This document shows positions 1-9,068 of a stretch of DNA of 64,000 nucleotides, piece after piece. The DNA is taken from the NCBI GenBank assembly GCA_017471175.1, contig JAFUVS010000014.1, positions 62,001 to 126,000 of the forward strand, given 5' to 3'. The notes beneath the pieces are model-generated. The model was given only the letters and a program-made list of their open reading frames with translations, did no database searches and was not told the DNA's origin. How positions within the stretch are numbered: the stretch's first letter is position 1; each line of letters begins with the position of its first letter. Made by a program: the position numbers and the translations under genes. Source of the stretch: Paludibacteraceae bacterium. GTDB lineage: Bacteria; Bacteroidota; Bacteroidia; Bacteroidales; Paludibacteraceae.

Positions 1-1238
1 GCAGTTACTTCGGGGTGATAGACCTGAATCTGCTTGTTCTCCTTGAAGGTGATGCCGTAGAGGCGTTTAGCGAGACCGAAGACACCTTTCTTGACGTTTT
101 CGAGTTCAAAGTAAGGACGCAGGTCGTCGTCCGTGATGCTGTATTTCTCCTGTTTGAGTTTCTTGCTGTAGTAACTCCAGTCCCAGGGTTGGAGCTGCGC
201 GTAGAGTCCGTGTGCTTGGGCGTATTCTTGCAGTTCTTTGACTTCCTGTTGTGCAGCGGGCATGTAGGCATCGCGCAGACGGTCGAGGAGACTATAGACG
301 TTCTCCGGGGTGTCTGCCATAGTTTTGTAGAGCGATTTTTGCGCATAGGTCTGTTTGCCGAAGAGTTGGGCAAGAGCGAGGCGTGTGTTGGCTATCTCTA
401 CGATCAGTGCGGTGTTATCGAATTCGCCGCCGATGCATTTGGTCTGGCTTGCCATATAGAGTTCGCGCCGTATGTCGCGGTTGTCAAGGTCTTGCATAAC
501 GGGCAAGTAGGTGGTCGGCTTGAGGTTGAGCAGCCAGCCTTGCAGGCCTTTCTGTTCGGCATTGCGACGCAGGATGGCTTTGGTGTCGGCATTGAGACCG
601 GCGAGGAGAGTTTCGTCGGTGAGGAGCATCGACCATGCGTTGGTAGCTTTGAGTACGTTCTGTCCGAACTGGAGGGTGAGTTGGCTCAGTCGTGTGGTCA
701 GTTCGCGGTAGGTCTGCTTGTCCTCAGGGCTGAGGTTGGCACCGTTGTTGGCAAAACTCTCGTAGATATCCTCCAAGAGTTTGACCTGTTGTTTGTTGAG
801 GCGTAGTTTGCCGCGTTGGTCATAGACGGCTTTGATACGCTCAAAGAGTTTTTCGTTGAGGCGTATGGTGGATGAGTACTCCGACATCTTTGGGCTGAGT
901 TCGAGTTCGATTTGTTGGAGTGTGTCGTTGGTCTCTGCACTGGTGAGGTTGTAGAAGCAGCCGGCGACGATGGAAAGCATTTCGCCGGAGGCTTCGTAGG
1001 CTTCAATGGTGTTGGCGAAAGTGGGTGCGGCAGGGTTATTCACTATGTCGTCGATTTCCTTCAGACCGCGCTTCATTGCCTCATCAAAAGCGGGCATGTA
1101 GTGCTCGGCGTGGATTTCATTGAAAGGATAGGTGCCGTGGGGTGTTTTCCAGTTTTTGTAGTTGAAGAAGGGGTTGCCGTTAGCGGAGGCAACCAAGGCC
1201 GTTGCGGCGAGTGCCATAGTAAGAAGTGATTTTTTCAT
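1..1238 (-). CDS. M3-family metallopeptidase (peptidyl-dipeptidase Dcp-like), 3' end cut by the window
   Basis: Translating the minus strand from the ATG at 1238 gives an open frame of 412 codons that runs off the window without a stop. It begins with a signal peptide (MKKSLLTMALAATALVASA), so the enzyme is probably periplasmic. The body matches the N-terminal helical half of the oligopeptidase A/Dcp family: an early NPFF start, a segment reading PFNEIHAEHYMPAFDEAM, then long amphipathic helices. The catalytic HExxH zinc motif lies further C-terminal and is outside the window, so activity cannot be confirmed here. Dcp enzymes remove C-terminal dipeptides from peptides. Typical members are about 690-710 residues, so roughly 60% is present. 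The family assignment comes from recognised similarity in this half only; oligopeptidase A is the main alternative. Confidence 0.85.
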   Translation of the reverse strand, partial: MKKSLLTMALAATALVASANGNPFFNYKNWKTPHGTYPFNEIHAEHYMPAFDEAMKRGLKEIDDIVNNPAAPTFANTIEAYEASGEMLSIVAGCFYNLTSAETNDTLQQIELELSPKMSEYSSTIRLNEKLFERIKAVYDQRGKLRLNKQQVKLLEDIYESFANNGANLSPEDKQTYRELTTRLSQLTLQFGQNVLKATNAWSMLLTDETLLAGLNADTKAILRRNAEQKGLQGWLLNLKPTTYLPVMQDLDNRDIRRELYMASQTKCIGGEFDNTALIVEIANTRLALAQLFGKQTYAQKSLYKTMADTPENVYSLLDRLRDAYMPAAQQEVKELQEYAQAHGLYAQLQPWDWSYYSKKLKQEKYSITDDDLRPYFELENVKKGVFGLAKRLYGITFKENKQIQVYHPEVT

Positions 1239-1286
1239 ATTGACATTTCATTATTTATTATGCCGTCCTCTGCTGAAAGGTGAACA

Positions 1287-1517
1287 TCACGGTTCGTATT
1301 TTTTTACGCCGTTGAGGATGAACATCTTGTCGGCGTTGGGTTGGATTTCGTTTTGCTCGACTTCGTTCCAATGTTGGGGATCGACTTCTTCCATTGAGAT
1401 ACTGATAGCCTCAGGGGGACATCCCCAGAATTGGAGAAAGGTTTGGTTGATGGCTTCCACTACCTGCTGTTTGAGTTTGGGGTCTTTCGGGAAAGACTTG
1501 ATTTTGATGTAGGGCAT
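1287..1517 (-). CDS. PptA-like 4-oxalocrotonate tautomerase family protein
   Basis: A 76-residue protein starting MPYIKIKSFP. The proline directly after the initiator Met is the catalytic base of the tautomerase superfamily once Met is removed. Length and pattern (SFPKDPKLKQQ, AISISMEEVDPQHW) resemble Escherichia coli PptA (YdcE) more than classical 62-residue 4-oxalocrotonate tautomerase. The family carries out keto-enol tautomerisation of small 2-oxo acids; the physiological substrate is unknown. It lies 49 nt upstream of the M3 peptidase in the same direction, so the two may be co-transcribed. No Shine-Dalgarno sequence is obvious before the ATG. Confidence 0.85.
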   Translation of the reverse strand: MPYIKIKSFPKDPKLKQQVVEAINQTFLQFWGCPPEAISISMEEVDPQHWNEVEQNEIQPNADKMFILNGVKKYEP

Positions 1518-1620
1518 AGTTGTTTGGTTTTTATGTGGTTATGGTTAATAGGCGGTGATATTGGCGGCAGAGAGCCGGCTACTGAAGGGAGAAAAGGTTT
1601 TCCCGCTCGCGGAACTCGCG

Positions 1621-1705
1621 GGCACAGGACACCGAAGATGGGATGATATGGGTACAGGACACCGAAGATGGGACGATACGGATGCAGGACACAATGGGAT
1701 GTTTG
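1621..1705. repeat. 30-bp tandem repeat, about 2.7 copies
   Basis: Copies start at 1621, 1651 and 1681 with an exact 30-nt period. Each contains the core ACAGGACACCGAAGATGGGA or a close variant (GCAGGACACAATGGGA in the third). It lies between the tautomerase gene and the tmRNA 3' end. No gene is seen in it. Confidence 0.8.
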
Positions 1706-1764
1706 GCTCGAAGAGCTTGAAAAAGAGGTCGGTGTACTGTTGTTGCGTCTGCATCATAAGGAGT

Positions 1765-2154
1765 GGAGATAGCGGGAGTCGAACCCGCGTCCAAACAAGG
1801 AATCTATACGCTTTCTACATGCTTAGTCCGGCTTGGATTTTCGTGCAACGGCTTTGACCCTGACTGCCGGCTGTTGCCTTATCTGCTTTGTCTCATCGGC
1901 GTATCGCAGCCTACGCCGACCAGTCTTGATATTGCTGCGCCCCGAACTCCTTCAGCCTCAAGACGAGGGCTTGGCGGGACGTCTCGACGAGGTACCTTGT
2001 ACCCCGATAAAGCGATCTACTATACTTCGATCAGGCTGCGAGAGCTACTTCGTAGTTGCCAGTTAAATTTGCGTTGAACCCTGTTAGCGGACGGTGTTCG
2101 TGTCCGGCATGCTTACGTACCTATTCTACTTGCTGTCAAAACCGGAATATCCCC
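1765..2154 (-). ncRNA. ssrA: tmRNA (transfer-messenger RNA)
   Basis: On the minus strand the RNA starts GGGGATA at 2154 and ends TATCTCCA at 1765. These ends pair as a seven-base acceptor stem with discriminator A. The T arm reads GCGGGTTCGACTCCCGC. The 3' CCA is not encoded (CTCC follows), so it must be added after transcription. The reading frame at 2072-2031 gives the tag ANLTGNYEVALAA and then TGA. Its hydrophobic ALAA end is the standard proteolysis signal, and NY before it recalls other Bacteroidota tags. tmRNA with SmpB rescues ribosomes stalled on messages lacking stops. A promoter at 2214-2244 implies a 5' leader of about 50 nt that must be trimmed. Confidence 0.95.
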
Positions 2155-2177
2155 ATAGATAGCGAAGCGAATTTTGG

Positions 2178-2204
2178 ATGCGGGCGAGACGATCGCGCTC
2201 CAAA
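2178..2204. repeat. REP-like palindrome in the tmRNA leader
   Basis: The sequence GATGCGGGCGAGACGATCGC followed by GCTCC belongs to the same imperfect palindrome family seen at 6394-6486, 13768, 13946, 15301-15361 and 15751. It lies between the tmRNA promoter and its mature 5' end. Confidence 0.6.
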
Positions 2205-2213
2205 AGACGGCGG

Positions 2214-2244
2214 CAAAGGTACGGCAAAATGAGTGAGAGAACAA
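2214..2244 (-). promoter_or_regulatory. Bacteroidota-type promoter for tmRNA
   Basis: On the minus strand TTG (2244-2242), a 20-nt spacer and TACCTTTG (2221-2214) match the TTG / TAnnTTTG consensus of the Bacteroidota primary sigma factor. Transcription should begin near 2207. Confidence 0.7.
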
Positions 2245-2262
2245 GAAAAAGGCTGATTTTTT

Positions 2263-2292
2263 TTGTGTTTTAGCGAGAAGTGCGTAATTTTG
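2263..2292 (+). promoter_or_regulatory. Bacteroidota-type promoter for the secreted nuclease gene
   Basis: TTG (2263-2265), a 19-nt spacer and TAATTTTG (2285-2292). It is divergent from the tmRNA promoter 20 nt away. A start of transcription near 2299 argues against the TTG codon at 2300 as translation start and supports ATG at 2324. Confidence 0.65.
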
Positions 2293-2323
2293 TCCGTTTT
2301 TGAATCCGTTTTTTGAAAAGGAA

Positions 2324-3925
2324 ATGATGTTACTACTATTTGATACAATTTTAAGCGGGCGTAGGGCTGCGCTGTGGGTAGGGATATTGCTGGCGGGTGT
2401 GTTGTCGCTGTCGGGACAAACGTTGTTGCGTGTGGAGGACAAAGCGGGTTGGACGGGTTCGGCATTGAGCAGGTATGTAGGGCAGGAGGTGCGATTGGCT
2501 GACGAGTGGTACGTGACGAACAACTACAACGGGTACAGGGTGAGTCCGAGGCGCATCTATTCGGCTACCAATCAGGTTCTTCCGGGGACGATGGAGTACT
2601 ACGGGCTACTGTCGCTGAACAGTACGGGGACGGTGGTGCTGACGGGTGTGAGCGGTTATCACCGCATGGGTGAGCGGCTGCGGAACGCGGTGGTGAAAGT
2701 CAATTCGACGGGTCAGATGACGTTGTTGAGCGGCGAATGGGTCGGCAATACGCGCGCAGATATAGAAAAGGGGTACGATGTGGCGGCGATTGACAGAAAG
2801 GGCAAACATACGCTGTTGGTGTGCGGGGCGAACTTGGAGTATTACCTTGTAGAGAACTTGGGCACGGGTTTTGGTCCGGACAATAACGCGGATCATCAGG
2901 CACAGCGCAAGAAGGTGAGTCAGGCATTGGCAAAGATTAATGCGGATGTGTATGGGCTGGTGGAGATAGAGATGGGTCAGTCGGCACTAAAAGAGATAGC
3001 GGCGGACTTGACCAAACAGACGGGGAGGGTGTTTGGTTATGTGGACGACGGCGGGGTGCCGAACGGCAGTTATACGAAGTCGGGTTATGTGTATTGTACA
3101 CAGACAGTTACACCGATAGGAGAGATACACAGCAACCAAAGCGGCGTAAAGAACCGAAAGCAGATGCAGTGTTTTGAAGAGCGGGCGACGGGTGAGCGGT
3201 TCGTGTTGAGCATCAATCACTTCAAGGCGAAATCGGGCAACGGGTCGGGCGATAATGCAGACTCGGGCGACGGGCAGAGTTCGTTCAACGGCGACCGAGT
3301 AAGGGAGGCACAGTCGGTAGTGGCTGAATATGAGAGTTTCCGATATTTTATTGACGAGGAGGATATGTTGGTGTTGGGGGACTTGAATGCATACGCGAAG
3401 GAGGATCCTATCCGTGTGCTGAAAGACTACGGGATGACGGATTTGCACCGCTATTTTCACAAGGACAGCAGTTACAGTTATACATACCACGGCGAGGCGG
3501 GTTACTTGGACCATGCGTTGGCGACGAGTACGATGCTGCCGCAGGTTACAGGAATGACGGCTTACCACATCAACTCGGACGAGAACGATAGTTTTACCTA
3601 CGACAAGCAGGATGACGGTACGATGTTCCGCTATTCGGATCACGATCCGGTGTTAGTGGGTCTGAACCTGCTGCAAACGAGTCGGTCGGGTGAGGCGGAG
3701 GTGGTCAGCGATGCTTCTATTTTGTTTTCCGAGGGTTATTTGAGTGTGGATAATGCGGCGGGCGGTTATTTGCGCGTGTATGATGCGCAGGGTCGGCTGC
3801 TGCACGAAACCGCCATAGCGAGCGAGACATATACACTGCCGGTGGGGGAATGGAAGACGGGTGTGTATGTGATTCACGTGTATGCGAACGGGCAGGTAGT
3901 GCACAGAAAGGCGATTGTAAGATAG
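2324..3925 (+). CDS. T9SS-exported endonuclease/exonuclease/phosphatase-family nuclease
   Basis: A 533-residue protein from the ATG at 2324 (a TTG at 2300 would sit at the transcription start). An N-terminal hydrophobic signal ends at LSLSGQT. The middle is an EEP-fold nuclease domain of the extracellular ExeM/NucH type: NLGTGFGPDNNADHQAQR near its start, metal-binding VEIEMG, GDLNAYAKEDP and a terminal SDHDPV box. The region before it resembles the OB-like domain usual in these enzymes. The last 70 residues form a T9SS type A sorting domain (YLRVYDAQGRLLHE, then TGVYVIHV and a basic end), so the protein should cross the outer membrane and be released or surface-anchored. The likely role is degradation of extracellular DNA for nutrition or biofilm turnover. 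Confidence 0.85.
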   Translation: MMLLLFDTILSGRRAALWVGILLAGVLSLSGQTLLRVEDKAGWTGSALSRYVGQEVRLADEWYVTNNYNGYRVSPRRIYSATNQVLPGTMEYYGLLSLNSTGTVVLTGVSGYHRMGERLRNAVVKVNSTGQMTLLSGEWVGNTRADIEKGYDVAAIDRKGKHTLLVCGANLEYYLVENLGTGFGPDNNADHQAQRKKVSQALAKINADVYGLVEIEMGQSALKEIAADLTKQTGRVFGYVDDGGVPNGSYTKSGYVYCTQTVTPIGEIHSNQSGVKNRKQMQCFEERATGERFVLSINHFKAKSGNGSGDNADSGDGQSSFNGDRVREAQSVVAEYESFRYFIDEEDMLVLGDLNAYAKEDPIRVLKDYGMTDLHRYFHKDSSYSYTYHGEAGYLDHALATSTMLPQVTGMTAYHINSDENDSFTYDKQDDGTMFRYSDHDPVLVGLNLLQTSRSGEAEVVSDASILFSEGYLSVDNAAGGYLRVYDAQGRLLHETAIASETYTLPVGEWKTGVYVIHVYANGQVVHRKAIVR

Positions 3926-3956
3926 AAAAGACAAGAATCTAATTGATACCTAATAA

Positions 3957-5978
<2,022 letters not shown>

Positions 5979-6065
5979 AGCAATTTAGGGACTAAAAATC
6001 GAATACAGGGACGAAAAAGGGAATACGTAAATTTTCGACAAAAGGAAGGGGCGTGAGTCTCTTCT

Positions 6066-6175
6066 TTTTTGTACTGATTTTCAGCGACAAACAGCGTTTA
6101 GATACGAGAATCACATAATAATCACATAATAATCACATAATAACCACCTAATAATCACCTAATGTAGTAACGGGG
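6066..6175 (-). repeat. Dispersed TATGTGATT element, copy A
   Basis: Read on the minus strand it begins CCCCGTTACTACATTAGGTG, continues with five TTATGTGATT-like units about 11 nt apart, and ends with an AAACGCTGTTTGTCGCTGA segment. Copies B (about 29080) and C (about 63830) share order and sequence. All three lie upstream of an operon in the same relative orientation; here the next gene is EF-G2, 375 nt on. Apart from this element, the promoter at 6324 and the palindromes at 6394, no gene is seen in 5979-6549. Confidence 0.7.
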
Positions 6176-6323
6176 TTTTTATCGGGGAAAAGCAGAGAAA
6201 AGCGGGGCGAAGAGCGGGGTAAAAAGCGGCATAGTATGCCGCGCAATGGACAAACTGCGAAAGCGAGATACTTGATAAGAAGGAGCGTTTTTTGCAATAT
6301 GGGCAAAAAAAATGGTGTTACTA

Positions 6324-6354
6324 TTGTGCGTATTGTTAAATAGTTGTATTTTTG
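6324..6354 (+). promoter_or_regulatory. Bacteroidota-type promoter for EF-G2
   Basis: TTG (6324-6326), a 20-nt spacer and TATTTTTG (6347-6354). It implies a leader of about 190 nt before the ATG at 6550, which contains the palindrome array at 6394-6486. Confidence 0.7.
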
Positions 6355-6393
6355 CGGGCTTTTTGTGCTGCGGAAGGTTTGTAAGAACAAGAT

Positions 6394-6486
6394 GATGCGG
6401 ACGAGACGACCGCGCTCCAAGGTGTAATGCGGGCGGGGACGACCGCGGTCCAAGATGTGATGCGGGCGAGACGACCGCGGTCCAAG
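6394..6486. repeat. Three tandem REP-like palindromes in the EF-G2 leader
   Basis: Three units of 32-33 nt, each of the form TGCGGNCGNGACGACCGCGNTCC followed by AAGRTGT spacing. Each half can pair as GCGG/CCGC-type stems. They lie between promoter and start codon, so they would be transcribed. Confidence 0.8.
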
Positions 6487-6549
6487 ATGTGATTATCAAA
6501 TGGTAAATAAAAAAATAGAAAAATATAAATTTAATACCCCATTTTAATT

Positions 6550-8712
6550 ATGGCAAAAGTTTATCAGGCTAATGAGATCAAGAACATCGCGCTCATAGGA
6601 GGCAGCGGTTCGGGTAAGACCACTCTGATGGAGTCGATGCTCTTTGAGAGCGGCGTTATCAAAAGACGCGGAACGGTAGAACAACAGTCCACCGTATGCG
6701 ACTATTTCCCTGTAGAGAAAGAATACGGCTATTCGGTATTCTCAACGGTGTGCAATATCGAGTTCGGCGGCAAGAAGCTGAACATCATTGACTGTGCGGG
6801 TTCGGACGACTTCTGCGGCGGCACGGTGACGGCGTTGCATATTGTGGACACGGCAGTGGTTACGCTGACATGTAACGGTGGCGTGGAAGTAGGCACACAG
6901 AACAACTTCCGCTTGGCAGAGAATGCGAAGAAACCGGTTGTGTTTGTAGTCAATAAATGCGACCACGACAATGCGAACTTCGAGCGCACTGTGGAGCAGT
7001 TGAAAGAGAACTTCGGCAACAAAGTAGTGCTGGTGCAGTATCCCGTTCAAGTGGGTGCAGGCTTCAACAGCGTAATAGACGTGCTGAAGGGCAAGATGTT
7101 GGTATGGAAAGCAGAAGGCGGTGCGCCTGAAATGAAGGACATCCCTGCGAGCGAGCAAGGCAAAGTAGAAGAACTGTTAGGTCAGTTGCACGAGATGGCT
7201 GCGGAAGCCGATGAGCAGCTGATGGAGAAGTTCTTCGAGGAAGGCACACTGACCGAAGAGGAGACGATTCGCGGATTGAAGAGCGTGTTTGCTTCGGCGG
7301 ATGTTTATCCTGTTCTGTGCGCTTGCGGCGTGAAGGATATGGGTGCGCGCCGTCTGATGGAGTTCTTGAGCGATATGGCTCCGTCGGTAGCGGATGCGAA
7401 GAAGCCCGTGACGACAGATGGTCAGGAAGTGGCTCCCGATGCATCGAAGCCCGCTTCGCTGTTCATCTTCAAGACCTCGGTTGAACCTCATATCGGCGAG
7501 GTGAACTACTTCAAGGTAATGCAAGGTACGGTACACGGTGCGGACGATTTGCAGAATATGGATCGCGGTTCGAAGGAGCGTATCTCGCAGTTATATGCTG
7601 TGGACGGTTCGATTCGTACAGCCGTGGACGAAGTGGCAGCGGGTGATATAGCCGCTACGGTTAAGTTGAAAGACACGCGCACGGGCAACACGCTGAACGC
7701 GAAGGACTGCGACCTGACCTATCCCGCCATCGCTTATCCGGAGCCCAAGTACCGTCGTGCTATCCGTCCTCTGAACGAGGCAGATGCGGAGAAACTGAGT
7801 GCGCTACTGACCCGTATGCACGAAGAGGATCCGACGTGGCTCATTGAACAATCGAAAGAGCTGAAACAGACGATAGTAAGCGGTCAGGGCGAGTTCCACC
7901 TGCGCACGTTGAAATGGCGTTTGGAGAACAACGACAAGATGATGATTGCCTTTGACGAGCCGAAGATTCCTTATCGCGAGACCATCACGAAAGCCGCACG
8001 CGCCGATTACCGCCACAAGAAACAGTCAGGCGGTTCGGGTCAATTCGGTGAGGTACACCTGATTGTAGAGCCTTACGTAGAGGGCGAGCCGGTGAAGGAA
8101 GTATATAAATTCGGCAACCAAGAATACCGCATCAGCGTAAAAGACACGCAGGAGATACCCTTGGAGTGGGGCGGCAAGTTGGTACTGATCAACTCCATCG
8201 TAGGCGGTGCGATTGATGCGCGCTTCATCCCCGCTATCCTGAAGGGTCTGATGGACCGTATCGAGCAAGGTCCTCTGACCGGTTCTTATGCCCGCGACGT
8301 GCGCGTGATTATCTATGACGGTAAGATGCACCCGGTTGACAGTAACGAAATATCGTTCCGTCTCGCCGGCCGTAACGCCTTCGCAGAAGCCTTCCGCAAT
8401 GCCGCTCCGAAGGTTCTGGAGCCTATTTATGAAGTCGAAGTATTAGTTCCGGGCGATCTGATGGGTGACGTGATGTCGGACATCAACGGCCGTCGCGGTA
8501 TGGTATTAGGTATGGAAGCGGAGAAGAACTTCCAACGCCTGAAAGCCCTTGTGCCGTTAGCAGAGATGTCGTCGTACAGCACCACGCTGTCGAGTCTGAC
8601 AGGCGGTCGTGCTACGTTCACGATGCACTTCAAGAGCTATGAACTGGTTCCTGCCGATGTTCAAGACAAATTAGTAAAGGCATACGCAGAAAGCCAAAAA
8701 GACGAAGACTAA
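6550..8712 (+). CDS. fusA2: EF-G paralogue lacking the catalytic histidine (EF-G2 type)
   Basis: A 720-residue protein with full elongation factor G architecture: G domain, domain II, and domains III-V (FGEVHLIVEPY, RGMVLGMEAEKNFQRLKALVPLAEM near the end). The P-loop GGSGSGKT (17-24) and NKCD (135-138) are kept, but G3 reads DCAGSDDF (81-88), with serine where canonical EF-G has the GTPase-activating histidine (DTPGHVDF). The switch I RGITI motif is also absent. In Bacteroides a second EF-G with these losses supports slow translocation without GTP hydrolysis and is needed during carbon starvation and gut colonisation. This protein fits that group by inference. Its stop overlaps the next start (TAATG), indicating translational coupling. 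Confidence 0.88.
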   Translation: MAKVYQANEIKNIALIGGSGSGKTTLMESMLFESGVIKRRGTVEQQSTVCDYFPVEKEYGYSVFSTVCNIEFGGKKLNIIDCAGSDDFCGGTVTALHIVDTAVVTLTCNGGVEVGTQNNFRLAENAKKPVVFVVNKCDHDNANFERTVEQLKENFGNKVVLVQYPVQVGAGFNSVIDVLKGKMLVWKAEGGAPEMKDIPASEQGKVEELLGQLHEMAAEADEQLMEKFFEEGTLTEEETIRGLKSVFASADVYPVLCACGVKDMGARRLMEFLSDMAPSVADAKKPVTTDGQEVAPDASKPASLFIFKTSVEPHIGEVNYFKVMQGTVHGADDLQNMDRGSKERISQLYAVDGSIRTAVDEVAAGDIAATVKLKDTRTGNTLNAKDCDLTYPAIAYPEPKYRRAIRPLNEADAEKLSALLTRMHEEDPTWLIEQSKELKQTIVSGQGEFHLRTLKWRLENNDKMMIAFDEPKIPYRETITKAARADYRHKKQSGGSGQFGEVHLIVEPYVEGEPVKEVYKFGNQEYRISVKDTQEIPLEWGGKLVLINSIVGGAIDARFIPAILKGLMDRIEQGPLTGSYARDVRVIIYDGKMHPVDSNEISFRLAGRNAFAEAFRNAAPKVLEPIYEVEVLVPGDLMGDVMSDINGRRGMVLGMEAEKNFQRLKALVPLAEMSSYSTTLSSLTGGRATFTMHFKSYELVPADVQDKLVKAYAESQKDED

Positions 8713-9053
8713 TGGAGACGTACTTTGAGGAGCTGCCCATCGCTATCACTATCAGCGACACGAAGGGGAATATCGTGGATATGAACCAACGGTCGGCTGA
8801 TGTGAATAGCCACGGACAGAAAATAATCGGACGCAACCTGTATGACTGTCATCCGCCACGCGCAGCCGAGATACTGCGGGGGCTGTATGCCGAACAGAAA
8901 AAGAACGTCTATACCATCGAGAAGAACGGGATGAAGAAACTGATTTATCAGACCCCGTGGTACAAAGACGGAGCGTTCGCCGGACTGATTGAGTTCTCAA
9001 TGGAGATACCGTCCGAAATGCCTCACTACGTAAGACAAAACGTTGTACAATAA
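8712..9053 (+). CDS. Small stand-alone PAS-domain protein
   Basis: A 113-residue single PAS domain. It shows LPIAITISDTKGNIVDMNQR at the start, an IIGRNLYDCHP segment, and a C-terminal beta sheet (LIYQTPWYKDGAFAGLIEFS). No kinase, output or membrane domain is attached. The ATG at 8712 overlaps the EF-G2 stop by one base (TAATG), so its translation is coupled to EF-G2. PAS domains bind small ligands, heme or flavin, or mediate protein contacts; nothing here tells which. The coupling suggests a role connected with EF-G2 or the nutritional state in which EF-G2 acts, but that is inference. Confidence 0.8.
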   Translation: METYFEELPIAITISDTKGNIVDMNQRSADVNSHGQKIIGRNLYDCHPPRAAEILRGLYAEQKKNVYTIEKNGMKKLIYQTPWYKDGAFAGLIEFSMEIPSEMPHYVRQNVVQ

Positions 9054-9068
9054 CAAACAAGAAAGAAT

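Noticed and set aside
15..806. Long plus-strand frame opposite the M3 peptidase
   Set aside because: The minus-strand frame gives a recognised protease with signal peptide; this one is its antisense shadow.
1763..2077. Protein frames over the tmRNA
   Set aside because: The region folds and reads as tmRNA on the minus strand.
6111..6175. Possible CRISPR array (repeated AATCACATAAT)
   Set aside because: The units are about 11 nt with no spacer structure, and no cas genes are present; it is part of a dispersed element.
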